Of a stretch of DNA of 64,000 bases, positions 56,032 to 64,000 are shown in pieces (the stretch's first letter is position 1; every line of letters starts with the position of its first letter). This DNA comes from Blastocatellia bacterium (GTDB lineage: Bacteria; Acidobacteriota; Blastocatellia; UBA7656), in NCBI GenBank assembly GCA_035275065.1, contig DATENM010000028.1:62001-126000 (forward strand). The letters are read 5' to 3'. The notes under the pieces are model-generated. The model was not told the DNA's origin. It was given only the letters and a program-made list of their open reading frames with translations, and did not search any database. The position numbers and the translations under genes were made by a program.

Positions 56032-56502
56032 ATGTCCGGCTTAATGAGTGTCAAAATGTTTTGTTTGCTTCTGGGCTTCTCGTTCTGCCCCGTGGCGCTG
56101 GCGCAAGACGGGCGGCGCGCCCTGCCCGACCACGGGCTGACCCCTGGCGACGCCGCCGAAGTGACGGCAGCCGATATTTGTAAGGTTGAATACGAGAATC
56201 CCGACAGCAATGTGCCGACCGTCTTGAAGCATCGGGTGTATAGCCGGTATCGCGTGAGTCGGTACGAGGTCGGATATAATGTTGATCACCTGGTGCCGGT
56301 GAAGCTGGGGGGGACGAATTCGATAGAGAATCTCTGGCCGCAGCCGCTTTCGGGCGAATGGGGCTGGCATAGAAAAAACACGCTTGAGCAGAGGTTGCGT
56401 AAGCTGGTTTGCAGTGGGAGCTTGCGCCTTGAACAAGCGCAGCAAGAGATCGCAACGGATTGGATCAGCGCCTACAGAAAGTATGTCGGCGAGCCCCGGT
56501 AG
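56032..56502 (+). CDS. Exported HNH-type nuclease
   Basis: 156 residues from the ATG at 56032 (GAGG nine bases upstream); the frame is open further up but without a ribosome site. Signal peptide (MSVKMFCLLLGFSFCPVALA then Q). The HNH core is YNVDHLVPVKLGGTNSIENL followed by WPQP (Asp85-His86, Asn100), the arrangement of secreted or periplasmic HNH nucleases; a Cys pair (DICKVEY and LVCSGS) probably forms a disulfide outside the cytoplasm. Lys/Arg-rich helices at the C-terminus would contact nucleic acid. A role in nutrient scavenging or as a toxin are both possible; no immunity gene is evident next to it. Confidence 0.8.
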   Translation: MSGLMSVKMFCLLLGFSFCPVALAQDGRRALPDHGLTPGDAAEVTAADICKVEYENPDSNVPTVLKHRVYSRYRVSRYEVGYNVDHLVPVKLGGTNSIENLWPQPLSGEWGWHRKNTLEQRLRKLVCSGSLRLEQAQQEIATDWISAYRKYVGEPR

Positions 56503-56788
56503 AGAGAACCCAATTAGTCATGACCGGCCGGCGGTTGCCGCCTCAGAGGGGGGTCCGCTACTACGCAAACAACAACCGCTTTCCGACACGAATCGTTCCA
56601 CGAAAATGACAGCTATTGAAAACCACGCCCGGTAGCCTTCGCAGAAGGCGCTGAGTTCCAGACCACACCTGAAAATGCAGCCCGCTTGAATTCAACATCA
56701 CTGATGATTCCTTTCATAAGGTGATGTTGTCCATTCCGCCGTTTTCAACGGCTTCATAGTCGTGCCTGAAAAACTGTTCCGATGAGCC
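56503..56788. other. Intergenic region before the TonB receptor gene
   Basis: The 527-bp gap to 57029 is AT-richer than its neighbours. Apart from the terminator-like hairpin and promoter listed separately, this part holds no credible ORF or recognised repeat. Confidence 0.45.
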
Positions 56789-56821
56789 AAAAGTAGACTT
56801 CAAATGGCTACTTTTTATTTT
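56789..56821 (+). terminator. Terminator-like hairpin
   Basis: aaaagtag (56789-56796) pairs with ctactttt (56808-56815), followed by tatttt. It lies nearly 290 nt after the nuclease gene and 30 nt before the TonB receptor promoter, so it could insulate that promoter. Confidence 0.45.
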
Positions 56822-56850
56822 CGCTGGGCATGACTCAGAGTTACAACCGC

Positions 56851-56879
56851 TTGAATTTTTCGGCGCGGTGGCATATAAC
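56851..56879 (+). promoter_or_regulatory. Sigma70-type promoter of the TonB receptor gene
   Basis: TTGAAT (56851-56856), a 17-nt spacer and TATAAC (56874-56879). The implied start near 56886 gives a 144-nt leader. It differs from the palindromic promoters in having a normal -35 box. Confidence 0.6.
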
Positions 56880-57029
56880 CGCGAATGCCCACTCAATCAG
56901 CCGGGTTCTGATCTGCGCTATTTTCCAATTGAATAAAAACGAACAAGCGGGCGGGCGTAGGGAGCAAGAAGCCTGCCACAGAGTCGTGTGCCGCTCAACA
57001 CCCTATCAGGTCAACACAAGGAGAGTCCC

Positions 57030-59990
57030 ATGAGAACCAAACGCGCTTTACGTATGCTTCGCCACCCGGCATTGCCACTGGCCCTGGCGCTGCTGGCGCT
57101 GCTCCTGCCCATGACGGCGCGGGCGCAATCGCAAGCCACAACCGGTGTCATCGAAGGCATCGTCTATGACCAGAACACCGCCGTCGTCGCCGGCGCCACG
57201 GTCACCGTCAAGAATAAAGACACAGGCTTTGAGCGCACGGCGACGACCGACGACAACGGTCGCTTCCGCGCCGTGCTGCTGCCGCTCGGCACCTACAGCC
57301 TCGACGCGCAGAAGCAGGGCTTCACCCGTGTCGTCCGCGAGAACATCGAATTGGCCGTCGGCCAGACGCTCAACTTCAACCTGACAATGCAACCGGCGGG
57401 CACCAGCGAATCGGTCACCGTCACCAGCGAAGCGCCCATCGTCGAGACGACGCGCGCCGAGCAATCGACGCTCGTCGACAAGCGCTCGGTCGAGAACCTG
57501 CCGATCAATGGGCGCGACTTCACAGGCTTCATCAAGCTGGCGCCGACCGTCTCTATCGTGCAAGGCCCGGACGGCGCAGAGATCACCATCAACGGCCAGA
57601 AGGGCATTCAGAACAACATCTCGATTGACGGCTCGGACGCCAACAATCCCTTCTTCGGCGAACAGCGCGGCGGCCAGCGCCCGCAGTTCACCATCTCGCT
57701 CGAAGCCGTCAAAGAATTTCAAGTCGTCTCCGACGGCGGCTCAGCGGAATTTGGCCGCTCGTCGGGCGGCTTCATCAACGTCGTCACCAAGTCGGGCACC
57801 AACGCCTTTCACGGCTCGGGCTTCGGCTTCTACCGCGCCGAAAAGCTAACCGCGCAGAACCCCGACGCCGTGAAAGCGCAGTTACCGACGGACGACTTTC
57901 GCCAGTACCAGTTTGGCGGCAGCTTCGGCGGCCCCATCAAACGCGACCGCGCCTTCTTCTTCGTCGCCTATGACCAGAACGCCGGCAACAGCAAAAAGCC
58001 GAACCGCATTGACCCGGTGCTGGCCAACATCTTCGCGACGCGCTTCAATGACCCGAACGAGCAAGGCGTCATCGAGCGCACCAACGACGCCAACGCCCTG
58101 ATCGGCAAGCTGGACTGGAACGTCAACGCCAAGAATTTGCTGACCGTGCGCCACAACTACAGCCGCGCCGAGCAGGTCAACGGCACCTTCGACGTGCCGA
58201 CCTGGGGGACGAGCGCCAACGGCCGCGAGACCGACAACTCGAACGCTTTCATCTCGCAACTGGTGACGACCTTCTCGCCGTCGCTGTTGAACGAGTTCCG
58301 CTTCCAGTACGCGCGCGAAAACCGCCCGCGCTTTTACGACGGGCCGGACCTGCCCGACGTCGCCATCGCCGGCAACGACCCGGTGACCGGCGAGTTCACC
58401 GCCTTCCGATTCGGTCGCCCGTTCTTTTTGCCTGTGCCCGAAACCGACACGCGTTTGCAGTTCACAGACAACTTCTCTGTGCTGCGCGGCGCGCACTCGT
58501 TCAAGTTCGGTTTCGATTTCAACCGCACGCACACCAGCCAGACCTTTATCGGTTTTGGCCGCGGGCGCTACATCTTCGGCTCGGTGCAGGGATTTCAGAA
58601 CTACCTGAACAACCCGGCGAACTCAAGCGACCTGTTGCTCTACTTACAATTCGCCCCCTTAGGCGGGCGCACCGTCGAAGAGGCGGGCACGCAAGCGTTC
58701 ACGCAGATCGAGCCGGAATTCTACGTGCAGGACAAGTGGCAGCCGCGCTCGAACCTCTCCATCAGCTACGGCCTGCGCTACTACGCGCAGATCGAAGACC
58801 AGCCGATCCTGCCGTTAGACCAGCGCCGCTATGGCCAGTTTGTCGGCACGGCGGGCTTCCCTTCCGACGGCACGATTCCTTCAGAGAAGCGCGGCTGGCA
58901 GCCAAGGTTGGGCGTCTCTTGGGACCCGACCGGCAGCGGCAAGACGGTGATTCGTCTGAACGCCGGCATCTTCTACGCGCGCATACCTGGACTGGTGCTT
59001 GCGGGCGCGCGCAACACGGACGGCTCGATTGCCGGCAACATCTTCACGTGCTGCGGCCTGCCTTTCTTGCCGACGCCGCCGGCGAACCTCGGCATCTATA
59101 CGAACACGGCGTTCTTCTCGCCATTCAACCCGGACGTGACCGTGTTCGACCAGAACTTCCGCAACCCGCGGACGCTGCAATGGGGCGCTTCAATCGAGCA
59201 CGAGGTCGCCAAAGACCTGACGCTGACGTTCGGCTTCAACTACGCGAACTCGGTCCATCTGACGACCTTCATCAACCGCAACATCCCGGCCTTCATCGGC
59301 CACACGGCAGCGGATGGGCGCAGGCTGTTTGACGGCCCGCAGCCGTTCGCCAAGGCAGACGGTTCGGGCATCGGCGCGCTCAAAGACACAGATTCGTCGG
59401 GCCGCTCGCTCTACCGCGGCTTCGTCTTTTCGGCCAACAAACGCTTCAGCAACCGCTTTCAGTTCCAGGTCAATTATGTGCTGAGCTGGGACTATTCGAA
59501 CGACGACAACGAGCGCGACCCGTTCACGTTCCGCTACGCCGACGTGACCAATTTCAAGCCGGAGTACGGCTTTTCGGACCGCGACCAGCGCCACCGCTTC
59601 AACGCCTTCGGGGTGTTCGATATCCCGTATCACTTCATCCTGACGGCGATCTTCCAGGCGCGCTCGGCGCAGCCCGATTCCATATTGCTGCCGAACGACG
59701 CCAACGGCGATGGCAACACGCTCGACCGCCCGTTTGTCGGAGGCAGTGATATCGGGCGCAACACCATCCGCAAGCACAATCAGTTTTACTCGTTCGACTT
59801 TCGCTTCAGCCGTGTATTTAAGCTCGGCGAGCACGCCCAGCTTGAGCCGATTGTCGAAGTCTTCAACCTGTTCAACAACACCAACCTGATCTCTGTGCCG
59901 CGCCCGCTGTTGTTCAACTTTGACGGCACGGTGCGCTCAGGGTTTGGCGATCCGCGCCAGGCACAGCTCGGCCTGAAGCTGCGCTTCTAA
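57030..59990 (+). CDS. Oar-like TonB-dependent receptor with carboxypeptidase-regulatory-like domain
   Basis: 986 residues from the ATG at 57030 (AAGGAG seven bases upstream; the ATG at 56988 lacks a site). Signal peptide (LRHPALPLALALLALLLPMT ... ARAQ). An N-terminal beta-sandwich (about 35-120: VIEGIVYDQNTAVVAGATVT, TDDNGRFRAVLLPLGTYSLD) is the CarboxypepD_reg-like domain, followed by the plug (VENLPINGRDFTGFIKLAPT, FQVVSDGGSAEFGRSSGGFI) and a 22-stranded barrel (EFYVQDKWQPRSNLSISYGL; terminal strand AQLGLKLRF). This class is greatly expanded in Acidobacteriota. It would import an unknown ligand, often glycan- or peptide-related, using TonB energy. Confidence 0.92.
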   Translation: MRTKRALRMLRHPALPLALALLALLLPMTARAQSQATTGVIEGIVYDQNTAVVAGATVTVKNKDTGFERTATTDDNGRFRAVLLPLGTYSLDAQKQGFTRVVRENIELAVGQTLNFNLTMQPAGTSESVTVTSEAPIVETTRAEQSTLVDKRSVENLPINGRDFTGFIKLAPTVSIVQGPDGAEITINGQKGIQNNISIDGSDANNPFFGEQRGGQRPQFTISLEAVKEFQVVSDGGSAEFGRSSGGFINVVTKSGTNAFHGSGFGFYRAEKLTAQNPDAVKAQLPTDDFRQYQFGGSFGGPIKRDRAFFFVAYDQNAGNSKKPNRIDPVLANIFATRFNDPNEQGVIERTNDANALIGKLDWNVNAKNLLTVRHNYSRAEQVNGTFDVPTWGTSANGRETDNSNAFISQLVTTFSPSLLNEFRFQYARENRPRFYDGPDLPDVAIAGNDPVTGEFTAFRFGRPFFLPVPETDTRLQFTDNFSVLRGAHSFKFGFDFNRTHTSQTFIGFGRGRYIFGSVQGFQNYLNNPANSSDLLLYLQFAPLGGRTVEEAGTQAFTQIEPEFYVQDKWQPRSNLSISYGLRYYAQIEDQPILPLDQRRYGQFVGTAGFPSDGTIPSEKRGWQPRLGVSWDPTGSGKTVIRLNAGIFYARIPGLVLAGARNTDGSIAGNIFTCCGLPFLPTPPANLGIYTNTAFFSPFNPDVTVFDQNFRNPRTLQWGASIEHEVAKDLTLTFGFNYANSVHLTTFINRNIPAFIGHTAADGRRLFDGPQPFAKADGSGIGALKDTDSSGRSLYRGFVFSANKRFSNRFQFQVNYVLSWDYSNDDNERDPFTFRYADVTNFKPEYGFSDRDQRHRFNAFGVFDIPYHFILTAIFQARSAQPDSILLPNDANGDGNTLDRPFVGGSDIGRNTIRKHNQFYSFDFRFSRVFKLGEHAQLEPIVEVFNLFNNTNLISVPRPLLFNFDGTVRSGFGDPRQAQLGLKLRF

Positions 59991-59992
59991 AG

Positions 59993-60132
59993 AAGGCAAA
60001 AGGCAAAAGGCAAAAGGCAAAAGGTCGGCAGAGGAGTCAATAGATAGGATCGTTCGCTCCCGTCACCCACGTTTGCCTATCTTTTCAATCCGGCTCCGCC
60101 ACTTTTGCCTTTTGCCTTTTGCCTTTTGCCTT
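59993..60132. repeat. Facing arrays of a heptamer repeat
   Basis: Four copies of ggcaaaa in tandem (59993-60024) just after the TonB receptor stop face four copies of ttttgcc (60102-60132), giving an inverted repeat with a loop of about 77 nt. It may act as a terminator; it is not CRISPR-like, since there are no spacers. Confidence 0.7.
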
Positions 60133-60256
60133 GCGTCGCTCCTGCCGTTTGTCAGATTATCCTTGACCGTCGCGTCCTGCACGCTCACACTGAAAGCGCA
60201 CCGCAGCCGAGTTACACTGATTGCCCCCGCGCCGGTGCCGCTCAGGGTGCAACACC

Positions 60257-60928
60257 ATGTTTTTCATTCTGATTATTTTTGTGATTGCCTTTGCGGGAGC
60301 GGCGGCGCTAGCCTTCGCGGTCTACCGCCAGGGCCGCGCGCTGCCGGGCCGCGCGGCGCAAGCCGAACTGCCGCGCCAGCCGGTGCTGCTCTTTGCCGAC
60401 GAGTCGAATGAGACCGATTCACCGGCGCCGCCGCCTGCGCCCGACGCTTCATTGATTGAGCGCGCACGGCAAGGCGACTTGAACACCCTGCGGGAAGCGC
60501 GCCACGAGGCGCAACTTTATCAGGACGTATTGAACACGCTGATCGATGTCTGCGAGCGTCAGGAGCGTATCGCCACGCTCGTCCGACAACTCGCAAGAAG
60601 CGACGATCTGCGCGCCAACGTCCGCTTGGCCGAGCAGGTCATCAAGGCGTGGCAAGCGGCGCCGGATCGTCGCTCGACCGTTGACATGCTGCACATCGCC
60701 GGGCTCGCCGATGATGCCAGGACCTATCGCCGGGCGGTGAATCTGGCCATCGAGGCATTCCAGAATGGCCGGCTCGCCGGCTTTTCGGCGGACGAATTGC
60801 TCGCGCTGCTTGAAAGCCAGTTCTGGCTGCTCAACACCGAGGCGCAGCGCGGCGGCGACGGCTTCACTTTGAAACAGAGACTGGCGGAAGCGCGCCGCGA
60901 GCTGGCTGCGGCCGCTTCCGCAAAGTAG
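60257..60928 (+). CDS. Membrane-anchored helical protein, unknown
   Basis: 223 residues from the ATG at 60257. A single N-terminal TM helix (MFFILIIFVIAFAGAAALAF then AVYRQ) is followed by a Pro/Ala-rich linker and a cytoplasmic helical domain (ARQGDLNTLREARHEAQLYQ, RLAEQVIKAWQAAPDRRSTV, LAIEAFQNGRLAGFSADELL). No family is recognised; the helices recall tetratricopeptide-type packing. It ends 42 nt before the SPFH-protein gene on the same strand and is probably co-transcribed with it, which suggests a role at the same membrane assembly. It is preceded by the heptamer arrays. Confidence 0.6.
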   Translation: MFFILIIFVIAFAGAAALAFAVYRQGRALPGRAAQAELPRQPVLLFADESNETDSPAPPPAPDASLIERARQGDLNTLREARHEAQLYQDVLNTLIDVCERQERIATLVRQLARSDDLRANVRLAEQVIKAWQAAPDRRSTVDMLHIAGLADDARTYRRAVNLAIEAFQNGRLAGFSADELLALLESQFWLLNTEAQRGGDGFTLKQRLAEARRELAAAASAK

Positions 60929-60970
60929 CCGGAACCACATAAACACTTTGCCAGCTTGTGAGGTTCGATT

Positions 60971-63187
60971 ATGAAAATTGACGCAAACCTTCTGCCCTGG
61001 ATCATCCTCGGCGTCATCGCCTTCATCATCCTGCTGACCATCTTGCGGCGCATCTTCGTCAACGTCGGCGCCCGCGAGATCGCCATCAAAGAGCGCCGCT
61101 ACTTTGGCCGGCGCATGCCGCCCGGTCGCGTCGTCGCCACCGAAGGCGAGGTCGGCATTCAGGCCGATGTGCTCAAGCCCGGCCTGCACCTGATCAAGTG
61201 GCCTTTCGAGAAGGTCGTGCGCAAAGTGCCGCTGATCGAGATCGGCTCCGACGAGATGGGTATCATCGAAGCCGTTGACGGCGAGCCGAACCCGCCCGGT
61301 AGAATTTTCGCGCCTGACCGGGCGCAGAACGCGCACAACAACTTTCAGGACCCGATTGCCTTCATCAAACAGGGCGGCGTCAAAGGCATCCAACTGCGCA
61401 CGCTGCCGCCGGGCCTGTGGCCGATTCACCCTTACCTGTTCCGCGTCTCGGTCGCCAAAGCGACCGTCATCCCGCAGGGCAAGGTCGGCATCGTCACGAC
61501 TGCCGACGGCGCGCCGCTCGATGGAGGCCGGCTGCTCGGCAAGGCGATCAAGGGCCACCGCAACTTTCAGGACGCCGAGCTGTACATCGCTTCCGGCGGC
61601 CACAAAGGCCCGCAGGTCGAAATCCTCACGCCCGGCACCTACCGCATTCTCACCGACTCGGTGCCGCTCGAAGGCGGGCAGGAGCGCAAGCTCGGCCTGT
61701 TCTTCATCCGCCTCTATGACGCGACGGTGATCAGCGAAAACCAGATCGGCCTGGTCGAAGCCCTGGACGGCGCGCCGCTCAACCCGCGCGATTACGTCGC
61801 CGCGCCGGTCGAAGGCCACGACAATTTCCAGGACGGCAACCAGTTCATCAATGCCGGCGGCCAGCGCGGCCCGCAGAAAGACATCCTGCTGCCCGGCACT
61901 TACTACATCAACCCGATGCAGTTCAAAGTCATTCCTGAGACGGCCAAGGAAGTGAAACCCGGCGAAGTCGCCGTCATCGTCTCGAACGTCGGCAAAGATC
62001 CCGGCGAAGACGTGCGCCGCGCCATGGCCGCTAAGATTCGTGAGCGATTGGAGCGCGAAGAGGCCGAGCACATCAATCAGGCGGCAGCGCGTCTCGACAA
62101 GCTCGACGATGAAGACCGCACGGTTGCAGAGATCAAGCAGGAGTTGGCAGCTGTAGACCCGGCGGATCGGCGTCTCGATCAAGGCGCGCACGAAGCCTAC
62201 GTCGTACCGGACGGCTATCGCGGCATTCAGGAATCGGTCGTCGGGCCGGGCCGCTACTACGTCAACACGCTGGCGGTGACGCCCATCGTCATCCCGACCA
62301 CCAACCAGACCGTCGAGTGGACGGCGGGCGAAATGACCAACACCTTCAACCCGTTCGAGGTGATCTCGAAGGACGGCTTTACGATGCAGCTCGAAGTGCG
62401 CGTCGTCTTCCGCGTCAAGCCCGAAGACGCGCCCTTCATGGTCGCCAAGATCGGCTCAATCGAAAAGCTGATTCAGAACGTCATGCACCCGCTGATCGAT
62501 TCGATCTTCCGTAACCAGGCGTCCGAGTCTTCGGCGATGGCCTATCTGCAAAACCGCCACGAAGAGCAGGAGCGCGCCGAGGCTCGCGTCCGCGCCCACC
62601 TGTTGAAGTATCACGTTGACGTGGTGAACGTTTTGATTTGCCACATCCGCTTGCCCGAAGAGTTGATGAAGACGCAGACCGAGAAGATTCTGGCCGAGCA
62701 GAAGCAGAGCATGTTCAATGCCCAGCGCGAGGCCGAAGACAGGCGCATTCAACTGGAAAAGACCAAGGCGCACGCCGACAATCAGCGCGACCTGATGGCG
62801 GCAACCGTCGGCGTCGAAATCAGTGGCAAGCGCGCCGAGCAGCGCAAGGCCGAAGCCGATGGCGAGGCGCATTACATTCTGGCGACGGGCCGCGCCGAGG
62901 CCGAAAAGGTGCGGCTGATGGGTGAAGCGCAGGGCGTCGCTTACGCCGAGCAGGTGAACGCCATCGGCCCGCAGGGCGTGGCGATGGTCGAAGCCTTAAG
63001 AGTCATCGGCGAAAAGGGTGTGCGCATCACGCCGGACGTGCTGGCGTCGGGCGGCGACAGCGATGGCACAGGCAACATCGGCACGCTGCTGTTGTTGAAC
63101 CTCTTCCGCGAGCGCTTGCAGGTCGGCGACGGCACGGACGACAAAGCCGCTAGCAACGGTGGATTGCAAGCGATGGCCAAACGGTAA
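60971..63187 (+). CDS. SPFH/band-7 (flotillin-like) protein with three internal repeats
   Basis: 738 residues. TM helix 9-25; then three tandem repeats of about 65 residues (about 92-159, 166-228, 254-320) sharing ig-v-a-DGaP...g.NFQD...fi..GG.kGpQ...LpPGty.I (for example KGHRNFQDAELYIASGGHKG and EGHDNFQDGNQFINAGGQRG). An SPFH domain follows (about 400-570; FTMQLEVRVVFRVKPEDAPF) and then a long Glu/Ala/Lys-Arg coiled coil (EEQERAEARVRAHLLKYHV, ISGKRAEQRKAEADGEAHYI), ending in a Gly-rich tail. Flotillin-like proteins form membrane rings or cages that organise other proteins; the triplicated N-terminal block is unusual and might build a larger cage. Confidence 0.85.
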   Translation: MKIDANLLPWIILGVIAFIILLTILRRIFVNVGAREIAIKERRYFGRRMPPGRVVATEGEVGIQADVLKPGLHLIKWPFEKVVRKVPLIEIGSDEMGIIEAVDGEPNPPGRIFAPDRAQNAHNNFQDPIAFIKQGGVKGIQLRTLPPGLWPIHPYLFRVSVAKATVIPQGKVGIVTTADGAPLDGGRLLGKAIKGHRNFQDAELYIASGGHKGPQVEILTPGTYRILTDSVPLEGGQERKLGLFFIRLYDATVISENQIGLVEALDGAPLNPRDYVAAPVEGHDNFQDGNQFINAGGQRGPQKDILLPGTYYINPMQFKVIPETAKEVKPGEVAVIVSNVGKDPGEDVRRAMAAKIRERLEREEAEHINQAAARLDKLDDEDRTVAEIKQELAAVDPADRRLDQGAHEAYVVPDGYRGIQESVVGPGRYYVNTLAVTPIVIPTTNQTVEWTAGEMTNTFNPFEVISKDGFTMQLEVRVVFRVKPEDAPFMVAKIGSIEKLIQNVMHPLIDSIFRNQASESSAMAYLQNRHEEQERAEARVRAHLLKYHVDVVNVLICHIRLPEELMKTQTEKILAEQKQSMFNAQREAEDRRIQLEKTKAHADNQRDLMAATVGVEISGKRAEQRKAEADGEAHYILATGRAEAEKVRLMGEAQGVAYAEQVNAIGPQGVAMVEALRVIGEKGVRITPDVLASGGDSDGTGNIGTLLLLNLFRERLQVGDGTDDKAASNGGLQAMAKR

Positions 63188-63195
63188 GCGCGCAG

Positions 63196-63224
63196 TGTGG
63201 CGCAAGCTGTTAGCTTGCGCCACA
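63196..63224. repeat. Dispersed hairpin repeat core, copy 9
   Basis: tgtggcgcaagct and agcttgcgccaca form a 13-bp stem with a 3-nt loop, 8 nt after the SPFH stop. It is the core of the family without the outer arms and could end the transcript. Confidence 0.65.
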
Positions 63225-63253
63225 TCCAGACGATTCGCGCCGTCGGCTGCCGA

Positions 63254-63772
63254 TCAGGTGGCCGGCGGCGTTTTGATTTCGTAGAGCTGCGCTGTCGTGA
63301 CCGCAACGCCCAACAGCTTGAGGTAGAAGAAGAGCTGGTGCTTGTGATTGATGAAGTGCTCAAGGTTGGTGAGCAGAATCGTCAGCGCGGCCTCGCCCGC
63401 TGGAACAAAAACTGTAGGCCAGCGGCGCGCCAGGTCTGCATCATCGAGTGTGGCGAAGCCTTCGCGGAGATGCGCCAGGTAATCGCTCAAGCGCGCGGCG
63501 GCTTCTTCGACACCGCAGCGATGATTGACCGGCAGGCCGCGCAGTCGCTCGAAACCGGCAAGCTCCTGCGGCTTGAAACGGTAAAGCGCGGCACAGAACC
63601 CGGCGGCGGCTTCGAGCAGATGACCGAGCAGTTGATTCAAGCGAAAGGTGTTGGCCGCCGGCTGCCATTCGAGCTGATCGGCGGGGACGATGGCTACCAG
63701 AGCGATGGCCAGCTCGAACTGCTGCTCGATCTTTTCAAACAGCAGCGATGTAAGCGCCGTGGTATCGCTCAT
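63254..63772 (-). CDS. DinB-family protein
   Basis: 172 residues, ATG at 63772 overlapping the upstream stop (ATGA). It is a four-helix bundle of the DinB/YfiT type: FRLNQLLGHLLEAAAGFCAA supplies the first His, and FINHKHQLFFYLKLLGVAV provides the HxxxH-like pair (NHKHQLFF) that binds metal in the family. No signal peptide. Known members include thiol-S-transferases and damage-inducible proteins of unknown activity, so the substrate is open. It is coupled to the preceding gene fragment at the window edge. Confidence 0.85.
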   Translation of the reverse strand: MSDTTALTSLLFEKIEQQFELAIALVAIVPADQLEWQPAANTFRLNQLLGHLLEAAAGFCAALYRFKPQELAGFERLRGLPVNHRCGVEEAAARLSDYLAHLREGFATLDDADLARRWPTVFVPAGEAALTILLTNLEHFINHKHQLFFYLKLLGVAVTTAQLYEIKTPPAT

Positions 63773-64000
63773 GGCTTGCCGAAGAGTTTCTCTTTCAGCT
63801 TGCCCGGCAGCCCCAGAGCCATGTCGCCAATAGGCAAGGTGCCGCTGAACGACGTCTGCATCTTGCGTGTGAAGAGGCCCAGCAGCGGCACATCGAATTC
63901 GACGGCCAGCTCATAATTCAAATTCAGCCCATCGGCAATCGTGCGCCAGGTGACGCCGGGCAGCGCCGCCAGATTCACCGTCAGCGGCAGGTCTACGGTG
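63769..64000 (-). CDS. C-terminal part of an LEA14/WHy-like protein (runs off the window)
   Basis: About 76 codons, continuing beyond the window. The visible part (TVDLPLTVNLAALPGVTWRT, LNLNYELAVEFDVPLLGLFT, SFSGTLPIGD) has the beta pattern of WHy/LEA type 2 proteins, ending in GLPGKLKEKLFGKP. It would bind or shield partners during desiccation in known homologues. The start is outside the window, so signal or anchor status is unknown. The stop overlaps the DinB start by 4 nt. Confidence 0.5.
   Translation of the reverse strand, partial: TVDLPLTVNLAALPGVTWRTIADGLNLNYELAVEFDVPLLGLFTRKMQTSFSGTLPIGDMALGLPGKLKEKLFGKP

Noticed and set aside
59993..60132. CRISPR array
   Set aside because: The repeat units are 7 bp and contiguous, without spacers; no cas genes in the window.
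60449..62191. 580-codon minus-strand ORF
   Set aside because: Antisense to the SPFH gene and its neighbour, no ribosome site, no recognisable domain.

Overview
The window reads as a piece of a high-GC Gram-negative chromosome, most likely from Acidobacteriota (possibly Blastocatellia). The evidence is an Oar-type TonB receptor with an N-terminal carboxypeptidase-regulatory-like domain, a DUF3300/DUF2950 gene pair, many secreted proteins of unknown function and numerous dispersed palindromic repeats. This placement is an inference from gene content; no rRNA or tRNA gene was found to confirm it. Genes are packed on both strands and the long antisense ORFs are GC-driven shadows.

Layout. 0-4 kb: the start of an outer-membrane barrel gene, a histidine kinase, secreted proteins, a MITE and a receiver protein lacking its phospho-acceptor Asp. 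4.4-8.2 kb: one very large membrane-anchored sigma54 activator (periplasmic sensor, four PAS domains, AAA+, Fis HTH). 8.7-18.6 kb: envelope proteins (altered HAD phosphatase, helical secreted protein, Gly/Arg-tailed protein, OmpA-like protein, BASS transporter, DUF4344 metallopeptidase). 19-30 kb: an RND tripartite efflux operon followed by CHAD, SpoIIE-type phosphatase, unknown and PP2C genes. 30-34.4 kb: a small secreted protein, an FHA/DUF3616 membrane protein, a potassium channel and a Ca2+/H+ exchanger. 34.5-42.9 kb: a fermentation operon read right to left (Tat-signal serine dehydratase, MFS carrier, phosphotransacetylase, acetate kinase, pyruvate formate-lyase and its activase). 43-55.8 kb: DUF2950/DUF3300, an exported glutaminase, a DcaP-like porin, ferritin-like, VOC, second OmpA-like, MetA-like barrel and DUF4956 genes. 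56-64 kb: secreted HNH nuclease, TonB receptor, an SPFH protein with three internal repeats, DinB and a WHy-like fragment.

The most striking signal is not a gene. Sixteen intergenic sites carry a 16-bp inverted repeat CTGTCA-N4-TGACAG, always followed by T and then A or T in the direction of the downstream gene. A -10 hexamer resembling TANAAT begins 23 nt after the repeat in 14 sites and 24 nt after it in 2. All sixteen point at a gene start 25-330 nt downstream of the implied transcription start, including two divergent pairs. The geometry (repeat centred near -43.5) is that of a class-II activator site without a normal -35 box. The regulator is not identifiable in the window, and the targets are mostly envelope, transport and stress-type genes.

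A second layer is a family of intergenic hairpin repeats (arms related to gagcggttttcaatcgggtg, core related to gcgcaagctaacagcttgcgc), plus a 179-bp MITE with 20-bp TA-ended terminal repeats. Metabolically, an apparently exported serine deaminase and an exported glutaminase suggest amino-acid deamination outside the cytoplasm, with pyruvate then fed to the Pfl-Pta-Ack route.
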